Assembly: GCA_013365325.1 (NCBI GenBank)
Contig: JABVXV010000739.1
Coordinates: 1 to 11,289, forward strand
DNA from: Dipetalonema caudispina
Taxonomy: Eukaryota > Nematoda > Chromadorea > Rhabditida > Onchocercidae
Length of the DNA: 11,289 nucleotides
Reading direction: 5' to 3'
A program made the position numbers and the translations under genes. Below are positions 1-8,688 of this stretch, piece after piece. The notes beneath the pieces were generated by a model, which had not been told where the DNA came from, made no database searches, and saw nothing but the letters and a program-made list of their open reading frames with translations. The first letter of the stretch is position 1; the number at the start of each line of letters is the position of its first letter.

Positions 1-96
<96 letters not shown>

Positions 97-119
97 CATT
101 ATTATTATTATTATTATTA

Positions 120-192
<73 letters not shown>
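1..192. repeat. (ATT)n microsatellite at left edge
   Basis: Uninterrupted trinucleotide array running from the first base. The only two substitutions seen are a C at 97 and a G at 122. It starts at the window edge, so its true length is unknown. Confidence 0.97.
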
Positions 193-193
<1 letters not shown>

Positions 194-290
194 GTTATAA
201 TTATAATTATAATTACAGTTATAATTATAATAATGATAATAATAATAACAATAATAATAATTATTATTATTATTATTACTATTATTATCA
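193..290. repeat. Compound TTATAA / AAT / ATT array with inverted repeat
   Basis: The ATT array passes into TTATAA-like units (about 194-230), then an AAT array, then ATT again. Bases 231-290 form a near-perfect inverted repeat centred at 260/261; about 26 of 30 pairs are Watson-Crick. The mismatches are 249/272, 242/279 and 232/289, and 235/286 is G-T. Such a sequence can extrude as a hairpin. Confidence 0.85.
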
Positions 291-366
291 TTAACTGTTA
301 ATTTATATTATTATTTGCTATCTGTAACTATTACTATTATTAGAGATACTTGCATAGAATATATAT

Positions 367-372
367 TTTATT
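367..372 (-). promoter_or_regulatory. Candidate poly(A) signal of the receptor gene
   Basis: AATAAA on the minus strand, the first exact hexamer downstream of the receptor's possible stop codons (at 643 if read through, or 553 if spliced). The hexamer is common by chance in DNA this AT-rich. Confidence 0.25.
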
Positions 373-418
373 TGTTCATGAAAATATGAGAGAGAATTGA
401 ACGAATTTTTTCATATGA

Positions 419-419
<1 letters not shown>

Positions 420-445
<26 letters not shown>
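420..445. repeat. (TA)13 dinucleotide run
   Basis: Perfect TA repeat lying 3' of the receptor gene. The rest of 291-642 is AT-rich and shows no gene, apart from a possible tiny last exon of the receptor (567-553) and a candidate poly(A) signal. Confidence 0.95.
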
Positions 446-450
<5 letters not shown>

Positions 451-729
451 GTTGGTGGACTTATCTATTATCATGTCATGGTATCATTATGATATAAAAA
501 AAAGTGAAATATATAAGTGAATAAATAAACAAATAAATATACAGGCCATATTTCAAAAGTAGTTTTGCTGGATCCAAAGAGTTAATATTTGAATCAATAG
601 ATTATGTTATTACTAAGCATTATTCGCTTTCCGTTGTTATTGTCATACAGATATGTCATTGATTTTTGCGTATATTTTGACAAATTTAAATATATTTTTA
701 TTAATAAAAATAATAATTGAATTACTTAC

Positions 730-802
730 TTTGACCACAACAACGTTAGTTTTTCTATTGCAACAACAAAATAGATCACGTAATATTACCAGTATGCCCT
801 TT
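730..802 (-). CDS. Receptor exon 7 (helix 8, Cys cluster)
   Basis: Completes Arg303 and encodes 304-327, with K-G-I-L-V-I-L-R, then F-C-C-C-N-R-K. It follows a GTTTTCAG acceptor with a 16-nt pyrimidine run upstream, at 832-847. It meets a consensus GTAAGT donor at 729. If that donor is not used, the frame reads on 28 residues to a stop at 643-645. If it is used, a tiny last exon at 567-553 (four codons plus stop, after GGATCCAG) is possible but weak. Confidence 0.72.
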
Positions 803-3800
803 CTGAAAACGTTAAATTGATTAAATATAGTAAAAAAAAAAAAAAAATAAGGAAAAAACAAACTACTTCATTGTCAAATTTAGGCTTATTTTTTTCCTAA
901 TCTTGTACTTCAGAACAGTCTTACTATTTTGAACTTCTACTTTATTGCATTTATTTTAATATGACACATATCGCTGATCCAAAACCTTATCTGATTACCT
1001 ATTTATATTTATTATCCTAACCTTAGAAATTGATTATGGATTATTGATTTTATTTATATTTGTGAATCGTGAAATTAATGGTGAACCTCTAGTGAAGTAC
1101 ATGATATGATTATTCATTCAGTCATTGGTAGAATACAAAAAAGAAGAGAAATATATTATTGTTCAATAATTTAGAAAAAAAAAAGGAAACCTGACTGTAC
1201 TACTGAATATCAGTAATGTAACTGAATCAGTAGAAGCGGTCAAAGCAAAAAGCACTAAAATAAACCATATTGTCCAACGACCCTCGCTAATTCCAATTGT
1301 TACCACCACCTGGCCAATAAGAAATATTATGGCGTTACATATGCATGGCAAAATTAACCTGAATTTATAAGTTTTATGCAATATTTAATTAAATTATCAA
1401 TTAGTATTTGGTTAATAAAACAATTAAAGGCTTGTGACTTCTTCATTATTCAGAAAAAACTGGAAGAGGCCTCAAAGATTAATCAATCATAGGTCTTTTT
1501 TTTAAACAATTAAAAATCTCTAAAACATTGGTTAAATGTTTCACACTCTTCTATAAAATTGTTTAAATGACCTTCATGTCTTTGAAAGGTCAAAAAGAAA
1601 TGCTTTGCACATCTTTAAAAGATAACCTAAATGTTTTGCATGCTCATGTCAGTGGATTTCATGCTTTAAAGAATTATTTTCTTATTATAGCTGTATTAGT
1701 TAATTTTAGTTTAATTATTTAGTTGGTTAGTTTATTGTTAGTTTGATTCTTAGATATTAATATTATGAATTGGAGATTTGAACTTGAATTTAACATTATG
1801 CACTAGAAATTTGAAGTTAGAATCTAATATTCCTCAAAATTTCAACACTAAACAAAATAATATTCAGAAGTTCACTATTGCTATTCATGCAATCAACAAA
1901 TGCGTTTGTTTTTTTACTTACTGAACCAAAAGTTTTTTACTGTCCTTCGTTCAATTTATACTTTAATTTTTTTGACAACTTTAAATTTTGTTAGCAATAA
2001 AATCTCAAATCTAAGTCCTTGAATCTTGGTTTAAATGAAATTCAAAAATTCCCATAAAGCTTTCTTTTTAAATTCTTAAATTCTGCCAATTCAATGTATA
2101 ATAACAATTAATTCTTATAAGCTTACTTGGCTTCAGTTCGTATGCTATTATTGGCACCTACAAATATGTTCCAATTCCGTATTACTTTTGATTGTATTGC
2201 ATTAGGTGTATTTCCAGTTACAAAGCTATTTCCAGCTTGACGATTATATTTGAATAATAAAAATAATGCATAGCTGAAAGGGAAAGTAAGAATTAAAACT
2301 TGAACTAAAAATTAATATGTAGTGATAATTGTAATTAATTAATCAAAAATGACATAGACCTTAAACAATGGTGACATAGACAATCATGATTATCATTCAT
2401 TTGTTTTAATTATGCTTATAATTTTCAATGCTTGAAATTTGGTAAAATGAAGGATTATGAATTGCAAAATTAAATTTAATCTGGCGATAAACAAAATTTC
2501 AATTAAATCACTTTTTTTTAAATAAAAATGAAGAAATAAGATATTATGTTTACAAATTAAATCGGATGGTAATAAATAAGCTGAGCAAAACAAAAACTAT
2601 TTTACAATTGTAATTTCAATCATTTATTGTATTATCATTAGGAAATGCAGTACAAAGGATGACCGAACGATTATTAATAACTGAATTATCATTAATAGCA
2701 GGACAATCATTGCTAGTAATTTAATAAATCGTATATTTTGAAAAATTATTACTTTTTTATCAAACAAATGTCTTATAACGTAGACTATGTGATGAATTAA
2801 TTCATGATGATAATTTTGCATATACATGCGGTTTGTGAAATAATCAGATTTTCATACTACATTTATTTACTCATTTACCTAATTTATTTACTTCCCTCAG
2901 TACCTATTACTTCGTCAATCTTATTTGAATCTTTCTATCTAACCTGTAAAGGGAAAATGTTGCAATGAATATTAATGAATGAAAAATGATGAAAAATTGT
3001 GATTTGCCGCCTTCCAAATACAACTGTATATCTTCCGCTATTATACCATAAACACTTGCTTCATAATAAAAAGTAACGTACCACGGTTGAAAATATACTA
3101 CCATCGACTGCAAAAAAGAATATTAATAAATCATTTCATCAATTTTTATTCAATTTGATAGGGAGATTTATTTTGTATATTCTTTTGTTTACTATTCTCG
3201 TATATTTGTATGTTTGTTTATTTATTTCTTTATTTATTCCATAACTTAATCTATTAATTTCTTAAATTGAAATATGCTTACAAGTCAAGGAAAATGATTA
3301 CTATTTACAGTTATTGAAAAGAGAGGAAAAATATTTGTCGTTAATTGAGAAAAAAATTAGAACAAATGAATGAAAAAAACGTCATGTTAGACAATGAAAC
3401 AGTAAAGAAAAGAAAAAAATTCATTAATTTATAATAATAGACTTAATAAATACAAATACTTAAATAAAATATTCAAAATTTCTCTTTGCTTCCTTTTTTA
3501 TGTTCCAATTTGCTTATTAGAACCATACTAAAACTACAAAATTAAACAATCTTTTTAAATCTTCCACTTTTCTAATTTTGAATTAGTAACAATGTATTAC
3601 AGAGAATTTTTAGATTTAAATTCGAAATTTCGACAATAAAGCTGGTACCTAAAACAAAATGACATAAGAAGGTTATTAGATTCATGGATATATTTCCAGA
3701 TATTTAGGGTTTAATTTTTTTACTCTCATTTTTTTCCATTTAAATCTGTTAAATTTGATGCAGATACTGAATTTGTATGGAGAAAATTGTGTGGGAGAAT

Positions 3801-4964
3801 AAATTCGTATATTTTTAATTAATACATGCCGGTAGTGATTTTAATTCGTTGATATCTGGGATTAATTCATTAGCTTGATATTAAATTTGATTCGAATTGG
3901 ATGAATTCTTGATGGCTGGCAATTAAATTTAATTCAGATATACAGGTGGAATAAGAAATGAAAGGAATGTTACCTGTACGAAAGCAATCACATAACACAT
4001 AGAACATAATATATAAATGGTAGAATTTCGCTGTTTTCTGAATTGACATGGACGACAAATAGCCACATAACGTGTCCATGCAATAAGTAACGTGTGATAA
4101 CACATGGAAAACCACATCGTATCGATATATATCTGAAATATTGAAAATTGTAGATGTATGAAATTTTCTTCTACTTATATTATACTTAAAAATAGCAATT
4201 ATCGATTAAGTTACTAGTTCAATTATTAAATGATTTTGTTAATAAAAAAAAAATAGCGACGGTTTTTGGAGAGTTTTCATATTTAAAAAATATTGATAAC
4301 AGGAAGTTTAGGAAATGAAAGAAGGTCAAGTAATACTTGAAAAAGCCGCCTTCCATATATTGGAGTGCGTTTTTTGAATATGATAAGCATGCCCGGACAA
4401 AGAGCATAATTGATTAACAAAAGGATATTATTAATTGATGCACTCAGCAAATAAAGGAAACCTGTAATTACCTGCAAATTTAACTTTATCAATTATACTA
4501 ATTTTCTGCAAATATTTTAAACATAAGGTTGTAAAAAAATATGGTAAATTAAATTAGATATAGGCTTTGCAAGAAAGATGCGTATAATATCAGTTAGCAA
4601 ATTATTTCATCACATTCATCTAAAATTAAACTATTCAAAGATTCTGAAAATATTTCCGTTTTCAATGCTTTAGTCAGTTAAAAAATAATAGTGAGAGTTA
4701 GCTTAACACAATATTTGAATGATAACTCCTTCATATTTCACTTTGAATATTAATTTGCTGTTGCAGTTCATTTAACAATGATGCTATTATTTTTTGTTTT
4801 AAATAAATTATTCGTTTCAAACAGCTTACACGAGATTCACGATATAAAACAATAGAGGTAACAACATAGATCGGTAAGAAAATTATCGCTAACAATATTA
4901 GCGAACCACCAGCAATTATATCATTCAAATTTAATGGCTTGTTGTACCAATTATCCAATGTCAT
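730..4964 (-). CDS. Seven-transmembrane chemoreceptor, nematode SRX-like (7 exons)
   Basis: Coding join on the minus strand: 4964-4830, 4471-4337, 4132-3974, 3107-2944, 2273-2127, 1358-1191, 802-730. This gives 327 residues plus an uncertain tail. Every intron is GT-AG, and junction phases agree (0,0,0,2,2,2). Seven hydrophobic segments fall at about residues 16-41, 48-76, 92-116, 128-150, 181-205, 248-270 and 277-301. TM3 ends in W-T-R-Y-V-A-I-C-R-P, a variant of the DRY/NRF motif (R111). The third loop is basic and ends R-T-E-A-K. TM7 has a W-rich start, then D291 and a terminal V-R. A C-C-C cluster at 315-317 is a plausible palmitoylation site after helix 8. Length and the G-x-L-x-x-S-x-x-x-N pattern of TM2 resemble nematode SRX chemoreceptors, which sense environmental chemicals in sensory neurons; the subfamily is from memory and SRSX or SRT remain possible. 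The gene has no same-strand neighbour. Confidence 0.8.
1191..1358 (-). CDS. Receptor exon 6 (TM6 and TM7)
   Basis: Residues 247-302 plus two bases of codon 303, between an AATTCAG acceptor and a GTTTCC donor. TM6 starts L-I-L-P-C and runs to about residue 270. A short loop (S-E-G-R-W) precedes TM7, which carries D291-S292 and ends S-S-T-V. The D-x-V-x-L-L-I-F pattern resembles the SRX TM7 end. Confidence 0.8.
2127..2273 (-). CDS. Receptor exon 5 (end of TM5, third intracellular loop)
   Basis: Completes codon 198 and encodes 199-246 plus two bases of codon 247. It lies between a strong CCCTTTCAG acceptor and a GTAAGC donor, phase 2 to phase 2. It finishes TM5 (Y-A-L-F-L-L-F) and gives a hydrophilic loop with K-Y-N-R-Q at the start and I-R-T-E-A-K at the end, as expected just before TM6. 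It contains no ATG and is invisible to a simple start-to-stop ORF search. Confidence 0.75.
2393..2827. other. Intron 4 content; no supported exon
   Basis: Part of the 670-nt intron between receptor exons 4 and 5. Two hydrophobic minus-strand open frames lie here, but neither has an acceptor and donor in the phase required, so the stretch is read as intron. Confidence 0.6.
2944..3107 (-). CDS. Receptor exon 4 (second extracellular loop, TM5)
   Basis: Residues 144-197 plus two bases of codon 198. It follows a TTTTTTGCAG acceptor and ends AG before GTTAGA. The aromatic loop (F-Q-P-W-Y then F-Y-Y) is typical of the region before TM5. Without splicing, the frame would stop shortly afterwards, before TM6 and TM7. 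Confidence 0.8.
3974..4132 (-). CDS. Receptor exon 3 (TM3, TRY motif, TM4)
   Basis: Residues 91-143, phase 0 at both ends, between an ATTTCAG acceptor and a GTAACA donor. TM3 ends with T110-R111-Y112 followed by V-A-I-C-R-P. The acidic residue usually before Arg in rhodopsin-type receptors is a Thr here. TM4 begins after the basic loop F-R-K-Q-R-N. This is the strongest single GPCR signature in the gene. Confidence 0.88.
4337..4471 (-). CDS. Receptor exon 2 (TM2, first extracellular loop)
   Basis: Residues 46-90, phase 0 at both ends, between a TTTGCAG acceptor and a GTATTA donor. It holds TM2, with Gly-Phe-Leu then an S-I-N-N patch and a C-P-G-M end. A basic loop (K-K-R-T-P-I-Y-G-R-R) leads to TM3. 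The TM2 pattern is the main reason for preferring SRX. Confidence 0.82.
4830..4964 (-). CDS. Receptor exon 1 (N-terminus, TM1)
   Basis: Residues 1-45, beginning M-T-L-D-N-W-Y. TM1 is the run from about residue 16 to 41. It ends at a GTAAGC donor in phase 0. An acceptor-like TTATCAG ends 2 nt before the ATG, fitting a spliced-leader site with a very short 5' UTR. The frame stays open upstream, so a longer N-terminus or an upstream exon cannot be excluded. Confidence 0.75.
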
Positions 4965-6531
4965 ATCTGATAATACTGTTTCATGAGATCCTTTTTGTAT
5001 ACAGTTTAAACATATGCAAACCGGGAAAAAATGTGATAATAGAAAATAAATATTTATAGGTTAACATATAAAAGTAATAATTATTGCTATTATTATTATT
5101 TATTATTAATATTACAGACTAACTGATTATGTTCTGAATAATTTTTGTCCTGTCATCTTCAAGGATGATTTGTTGTTATTATCACTCCGACATAATATAA
5201 ACATATTTTGTTTAGATAATTTAAGGTTTCTTAATTATATTAAAGGTATCTTCAAATAGCTAAATAGCAAACGAATCATAGTCGAACTCGATGTTATATA
5301 CATTGGAGTCAAAACTCAAAGGTTATGCAATGCACTATGACTACTTCAAACTATATCCATTAATAAATAGGAATCAAATTTGAAAATTTCAAAATATTCG
5401 AGAGCAAGAAGAAACAAATCTCAATGAAATATCGTTAAAGTTCGATAAAATGAATAGCAACAAGATGTTGATGATGGCCATTTTTATTGCTTAGAAAAAG
5501 TTAAAAAGTAATACTTATCCAATTTTATAAATCTAAAACGAATTATTGTCATTATTATTAGATAACACTAAAAAAATTTTGCAACTATGAAAAAATTTAA
5601 AGCGTTAAGAAATCAAATAAAAGTGAAATAACCGATTCATATCGTTTAGGATATGAAACAAAATTATTCCATAAAACAAAGTTAGGTAATAAAATAACAT
5701 TTCATTACTTGGATTAGAAATTTTACAATAAAAATGATTGCGCAATAGTTAGCTAATATGCATCGATTGTGTTTATGGTTTGATTTAAGTATTTCCAGAA
5801 TATTTTCTGCATTACAGCTATACCTTTCCTTTACTTTCATTAGTCATTCTCGGAATCCACTGAATCAGATTAAAAACGAAATTGACTGATACGAATGTTT
5901 CTGTATTTGTTTTAGATGTTAAAAAGATGCATAGTATGATATTAGAAAAAAGTACCACAAGTGCTTACATTTCTTAAGGTAGCGGATATTCCTTTTGAAA
6001 TACGGATCACTTATGCTACAAAATGAATTATTTTACGTGATAAAGATGTAGGGAAATAAGTGAAGCATGAAGTTATCTAATAATCACAAGAAGTGTTCTA
6101 TGATAATTCTCTCGCGATAGCATACATTAAATGATGATCAAATTTTCTGTCAAATATTCCTCAAGAATTCTGATAACCTTAATCTACATAGGCAACATTA
6201 GAAGCTAATCAGTAATATATATTTATACATTTTACTTATTTAAACTCTATTCATATCACTGTAAACGATTCATTTTAACGAGAATTATTGTTTAAAAAGA
6301 TACAACAGATTTCATAAGTTTTTTCCTAAGCTTAAAATTATTGAAAGTTAAAAATCCTAATTCGAAACATCCGACAAATGATAAAATAAAATAATGCAAC
6401 CTTTTTTATTTTACTTCTTCTTTCTCTTCTTTTTTTTGAAACTTTTATTTTTCTTCTCTTTTCACTTAACTTTCTATTTTAATTAAATCACATTTCTCGT
6501 ACTTGAAACTATTTTTGTTCCCTAGCATATC

Positions 6532-6555
6532 AAAAAAAAAAAAAAAAAAAAAAAA
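6532..6555. repeat. A24 homopolymer
   Basis: Uninterrupted run of 24 A, followed by GAAAAAA. No adjacent gene-like sequence or target-site duplication was seen that would mark it as a retroposed tail. Confidence 0.95.
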
Positions 6556-7530
6556 GAAAAAATGCATACTATTCTAATCATCTGATATCAATCCATCTAA
6601 TAAATTTCAAAACAACTAATAGCTGAATTTTTAGAAACCAATTATCAATTTTTATATTCTGAAACAAATGCCAGACTAATATAAAATTCAATGCATAATA
6701 TAGTGGAATAACGATTAAATTTTGCTGAAAAATAAAAGTAATTGAAGTACACGGAAGAAAACGAAGTCATATACAGCATGAAATGAAAAAAAAAAAAAGG
6801 AAAAGGATATGTTTAAAATATGTATATCTATATATAATTCATGGACGAAAGTTATTGCATTACTTTGCTTAAATTTTTAAATTTACAAAATGACTTATTT
6901 CCGTGTTATGCAATAAAATGACATTACATAACATTAAAGTAAACTATTTTATATACTACATTTTTTCGAAATATTTTTGAATGCATTTTTTTACTGTCAA
7001 CTACGGCTAGATCTTGCAAAAAGAAACTATACACTGAATTAAATTTTTTATTAAACTTTCACTAAAGTTATAATTGAATGTGCACAATGATAATTTGCAA
7101 TTATTTTACAATTTTTCATCAAGAATTCGTGGAAAAAATCAGTATTAACTAAATTATATAACACATGCATTATTAAATATATTCCAATAAATCTTTCTTC
7201 AAATTGGTCAATAATTAATTACCAAACAACTTACTGGAGCAGCTGAATTATTCATTACACTTCTTGGTTTCTTTTGAATCATATTTACTAATTAAGCACA
7301 TTCGTATATGTGAAAAGAAAACAAAACTTATGTTTACAAACTTTTCGTGATCTTATAAAACTGTTTTTTTCTTCTGGAATATTTCCCAACATTTTCTTTA
7401 AACTAAATTTATAGTTTAATACTAAACTTTATCTTGTAGAGTTAAAGTGTCAATGTATTAAATGAATTAGTAATATAAGATGTTGCCAATAAAAATGGAA
7501 AAAACGAAAAAGAAAGTTCGTAAGATTAGA

Positions 7531-7566
7531 ATATATATATATATATTTTATTTATTTATTTATTTT
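7531..7566. repeat. (AT)n then (TTTA)n run
   Basis: About eight AT units followed by about five TTTA units, a compound simple repeat in the gene-poor region. Confidence 0.9.
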
Positions 7567-7837
7567 CTGAGACATCCATCAACTGTGATATGATGCAGAA
7601 CTTTTTCTTGTAAAATCCACTTTATGAAGAAATAATTTTACTAAAACTTTCGACAGAATAAATAAAACATCAATGTGTTAAATGAATTATTAACACAAAA
7701 ATTTGAATTTTGGAAATTCAGATCAATCGAATTTCAGGAAAATAAGTTATAATTTGTGGTGGCAAATTAAAGTAAGAAAAAAGGCTAGTGGTTGAGAACT
7801 TTTTAGAAAAGACACATACATTTAGCATAAAAATTAA

Positions 7838-8110
7838 GAAAAAAAAATCCATGAATACAAGGCTGCTTCTAAATCTTTGCGTTTCAAAGTGAAAACTTGT
7901 ATACTGGCCATTTCTTTGGTTTCCTGCCTAGACTTTGGCGTTCAATTGGGTTTCCGGTTTTCGGGGTCGGTTCTGGTAGCCATATTAGTGTTGTATTAAA
8001 TGCTACAACAAATTCTACGAAGCTGGAAAATAGGATTAAAGTTATTAATCCGTTTAAGGAACCAAAATCTGATCCGGAATGACAATTCAAACTTTTAACG
8101 GAGCTATTGG
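7838..8110. other. GC-richer island with overlapping open frames, possible transferred bacterial DNA
   Basis: G+C reaches 32 of 60 bases in 7921-7980, against about a fifth to a quarter in most of the window. Several frames are open at once: plus 7838-8001 without a start codon (containing K-A-A-S-K-S-L-R-F-K), plus 7897-8082 (61 residues), and minus 8180-7884 (98 residues, with one hydrophobic segment at about 45-65). No splice-bounded worm exon could be built from any of them. The first reading recalls short translated repeats seen in Wolbachia genomes, so a nuclear fragment of endosymbiont DNA is my leading guess. This rests on memory, not a search. A decayed worm gene is the alternative. 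Confidence 0.35.
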
Positions 8111-8349
8111 AAGGATGATTTAGAAGAGTTAATTTAGCATGTAATATTGTTTGAACTTTCACGGAATAATTGTTTTTCACGTGACTACATTCAGCATTAA
8201 ATGGTAGCTTAATCTTGACTTCTGATAGGTAGTTGTGGTGTGGTGAATCAGTACTTTAATATTACTTGCAAGTATGTAGTTGTTGTATAGCTATATGCAA
8301 AGGAATATTTCTTGCGTTACGAAAAGATATGTGAAGATATGATTTGACG

Positions 8350-8391
8350 TAGTGTGTCAACTATGTTTCATAGTGTGTCAACTATGTTTCA
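8350..8391. repeat. Perfect tandem duplication, 2 x 21 bp
   Basis: The 21-bp unit at 8350-8370 is repeated exactly at 8371-8391, directly before a pyrimidine tract and a CTTTACAG acceptor-like site (ending 8410). There are no differences between copies, so it is either recent or conserved. Confidence 0.95.
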
Positions 8392-8410
8392 TTTTTCTCT
8401 TTCTTTACAG

Positions 8411-8541
8411 TGTTGCTATTGTTAAATGTTGCAGACGGCATCTTGTGTATATCAGTTGATGCATGCGGAAATTACTCCTACGTCTTTTTGCCTAATGATC
8501 TGAAATACGATTTCTTGCAAACCTTGGGTTTCAGATTTTGA
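8411..8541 (+). other. Orphan exon-like open segment
   Basis: After TTTCTTTACAG (ending 8410), one frame runs open for 42 codons to a TGA at 8539-8541. It includes V-A-D-G-I-L-C-I-S-V-D and Y-V-F-L-P-N-D-L-K-Y. There is no in-frame ATG and a stop lies upstream at 8371-8373, so it could only be coding as a terminal exon entered in phase 1. No upstream exon was found. It may instead be part of the transcribed leader (outron) of the MED28-like gene just downstream. I do not recognise it. Confidence 0.3.
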
Positions 8542-8560
8542 ATATTTAGAGATATTGCAG
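8525..8560 (+). promoter_or_regulatory. Candidate spliced-leader acceptors upstream of the MED28-like gene
   Basis: GGGTTTCAG ends at 8534 and ATTGCAG at 8560, 52 and 26 nt before the ATG at 8587. Either could take a nematode spliced leader. Trans-splicing is inferred, not visible. Confidence 0.35.
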
Positions 8561-8586
8561 CGCAACTGTTGATATCATCCTAATTA

Positions 8587-8688
8587 ATGAACAATTACCA
8601 AGATGGTGCAAGTGTTGATCGTATGCCACATCTGAAACAACTAGTTCTGAGTGGTGATGATGGCACATCAACTTCTGAGCTAGATGTG
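8587..8688 (+). CDS. MED28: MED28-like exon 1
   Basis: Residues 1-34: hydrophilic, with an S-G-D-D-G-T-S-T-S-E stretch and no domain, as in the variable N-termini of MED28 proteins. It ends GTG before GTATAC in phase 0. Its use depends on exon 2 starting at 9106; the alternative is a start at 9049. Confidence 0.6.

Larger units (their letters stand above)
4970..7837. other. Long AT-rich region with no recognised gene
   Basis: About 2.9 kb upstream of the receptor gene. I see no open frame above a few dozen codons and no exon chain with matching splice signals and phase. It holds an ATT-like patch (about 5082-5112), a pyrimidine-rich stretch (about 6403-6480), an A24 run (6532-6555), and AT and TTTA repeats (7531-7566). 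It presumably includes the receptor promoter, but no element can be identified. Confidence 0.6.

Noticed and set aside
2393..2827. Two hydrophobic minus-strand ORFs (66 and 67 codons) that might be receptor TM6/TM7.
   Set aside because: They lie between exons 4 and 5, and neither offers acceptor and donor in the required phase 2. Exons 5 and 6 supply the third loop, TM6 and TM7 with correct phases and better motifs.
3005..4356. Shared 11-nt TGGAAGGCGGC in receptor exons 2 and 4.
   Set aside because: It is coding in different frames and contexts, with no extended similarity; treated as coincidence.
5814..5886. Short open stretch after TTACAG on the plus strand, and a 12-codon minus-strand exon-like segment (donor GTATAG) in the same place.
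   Set aside because: Neither connects in phase to a neighbouring exon; the minus-strand one would meet a stop if joined to receptor exon 1.
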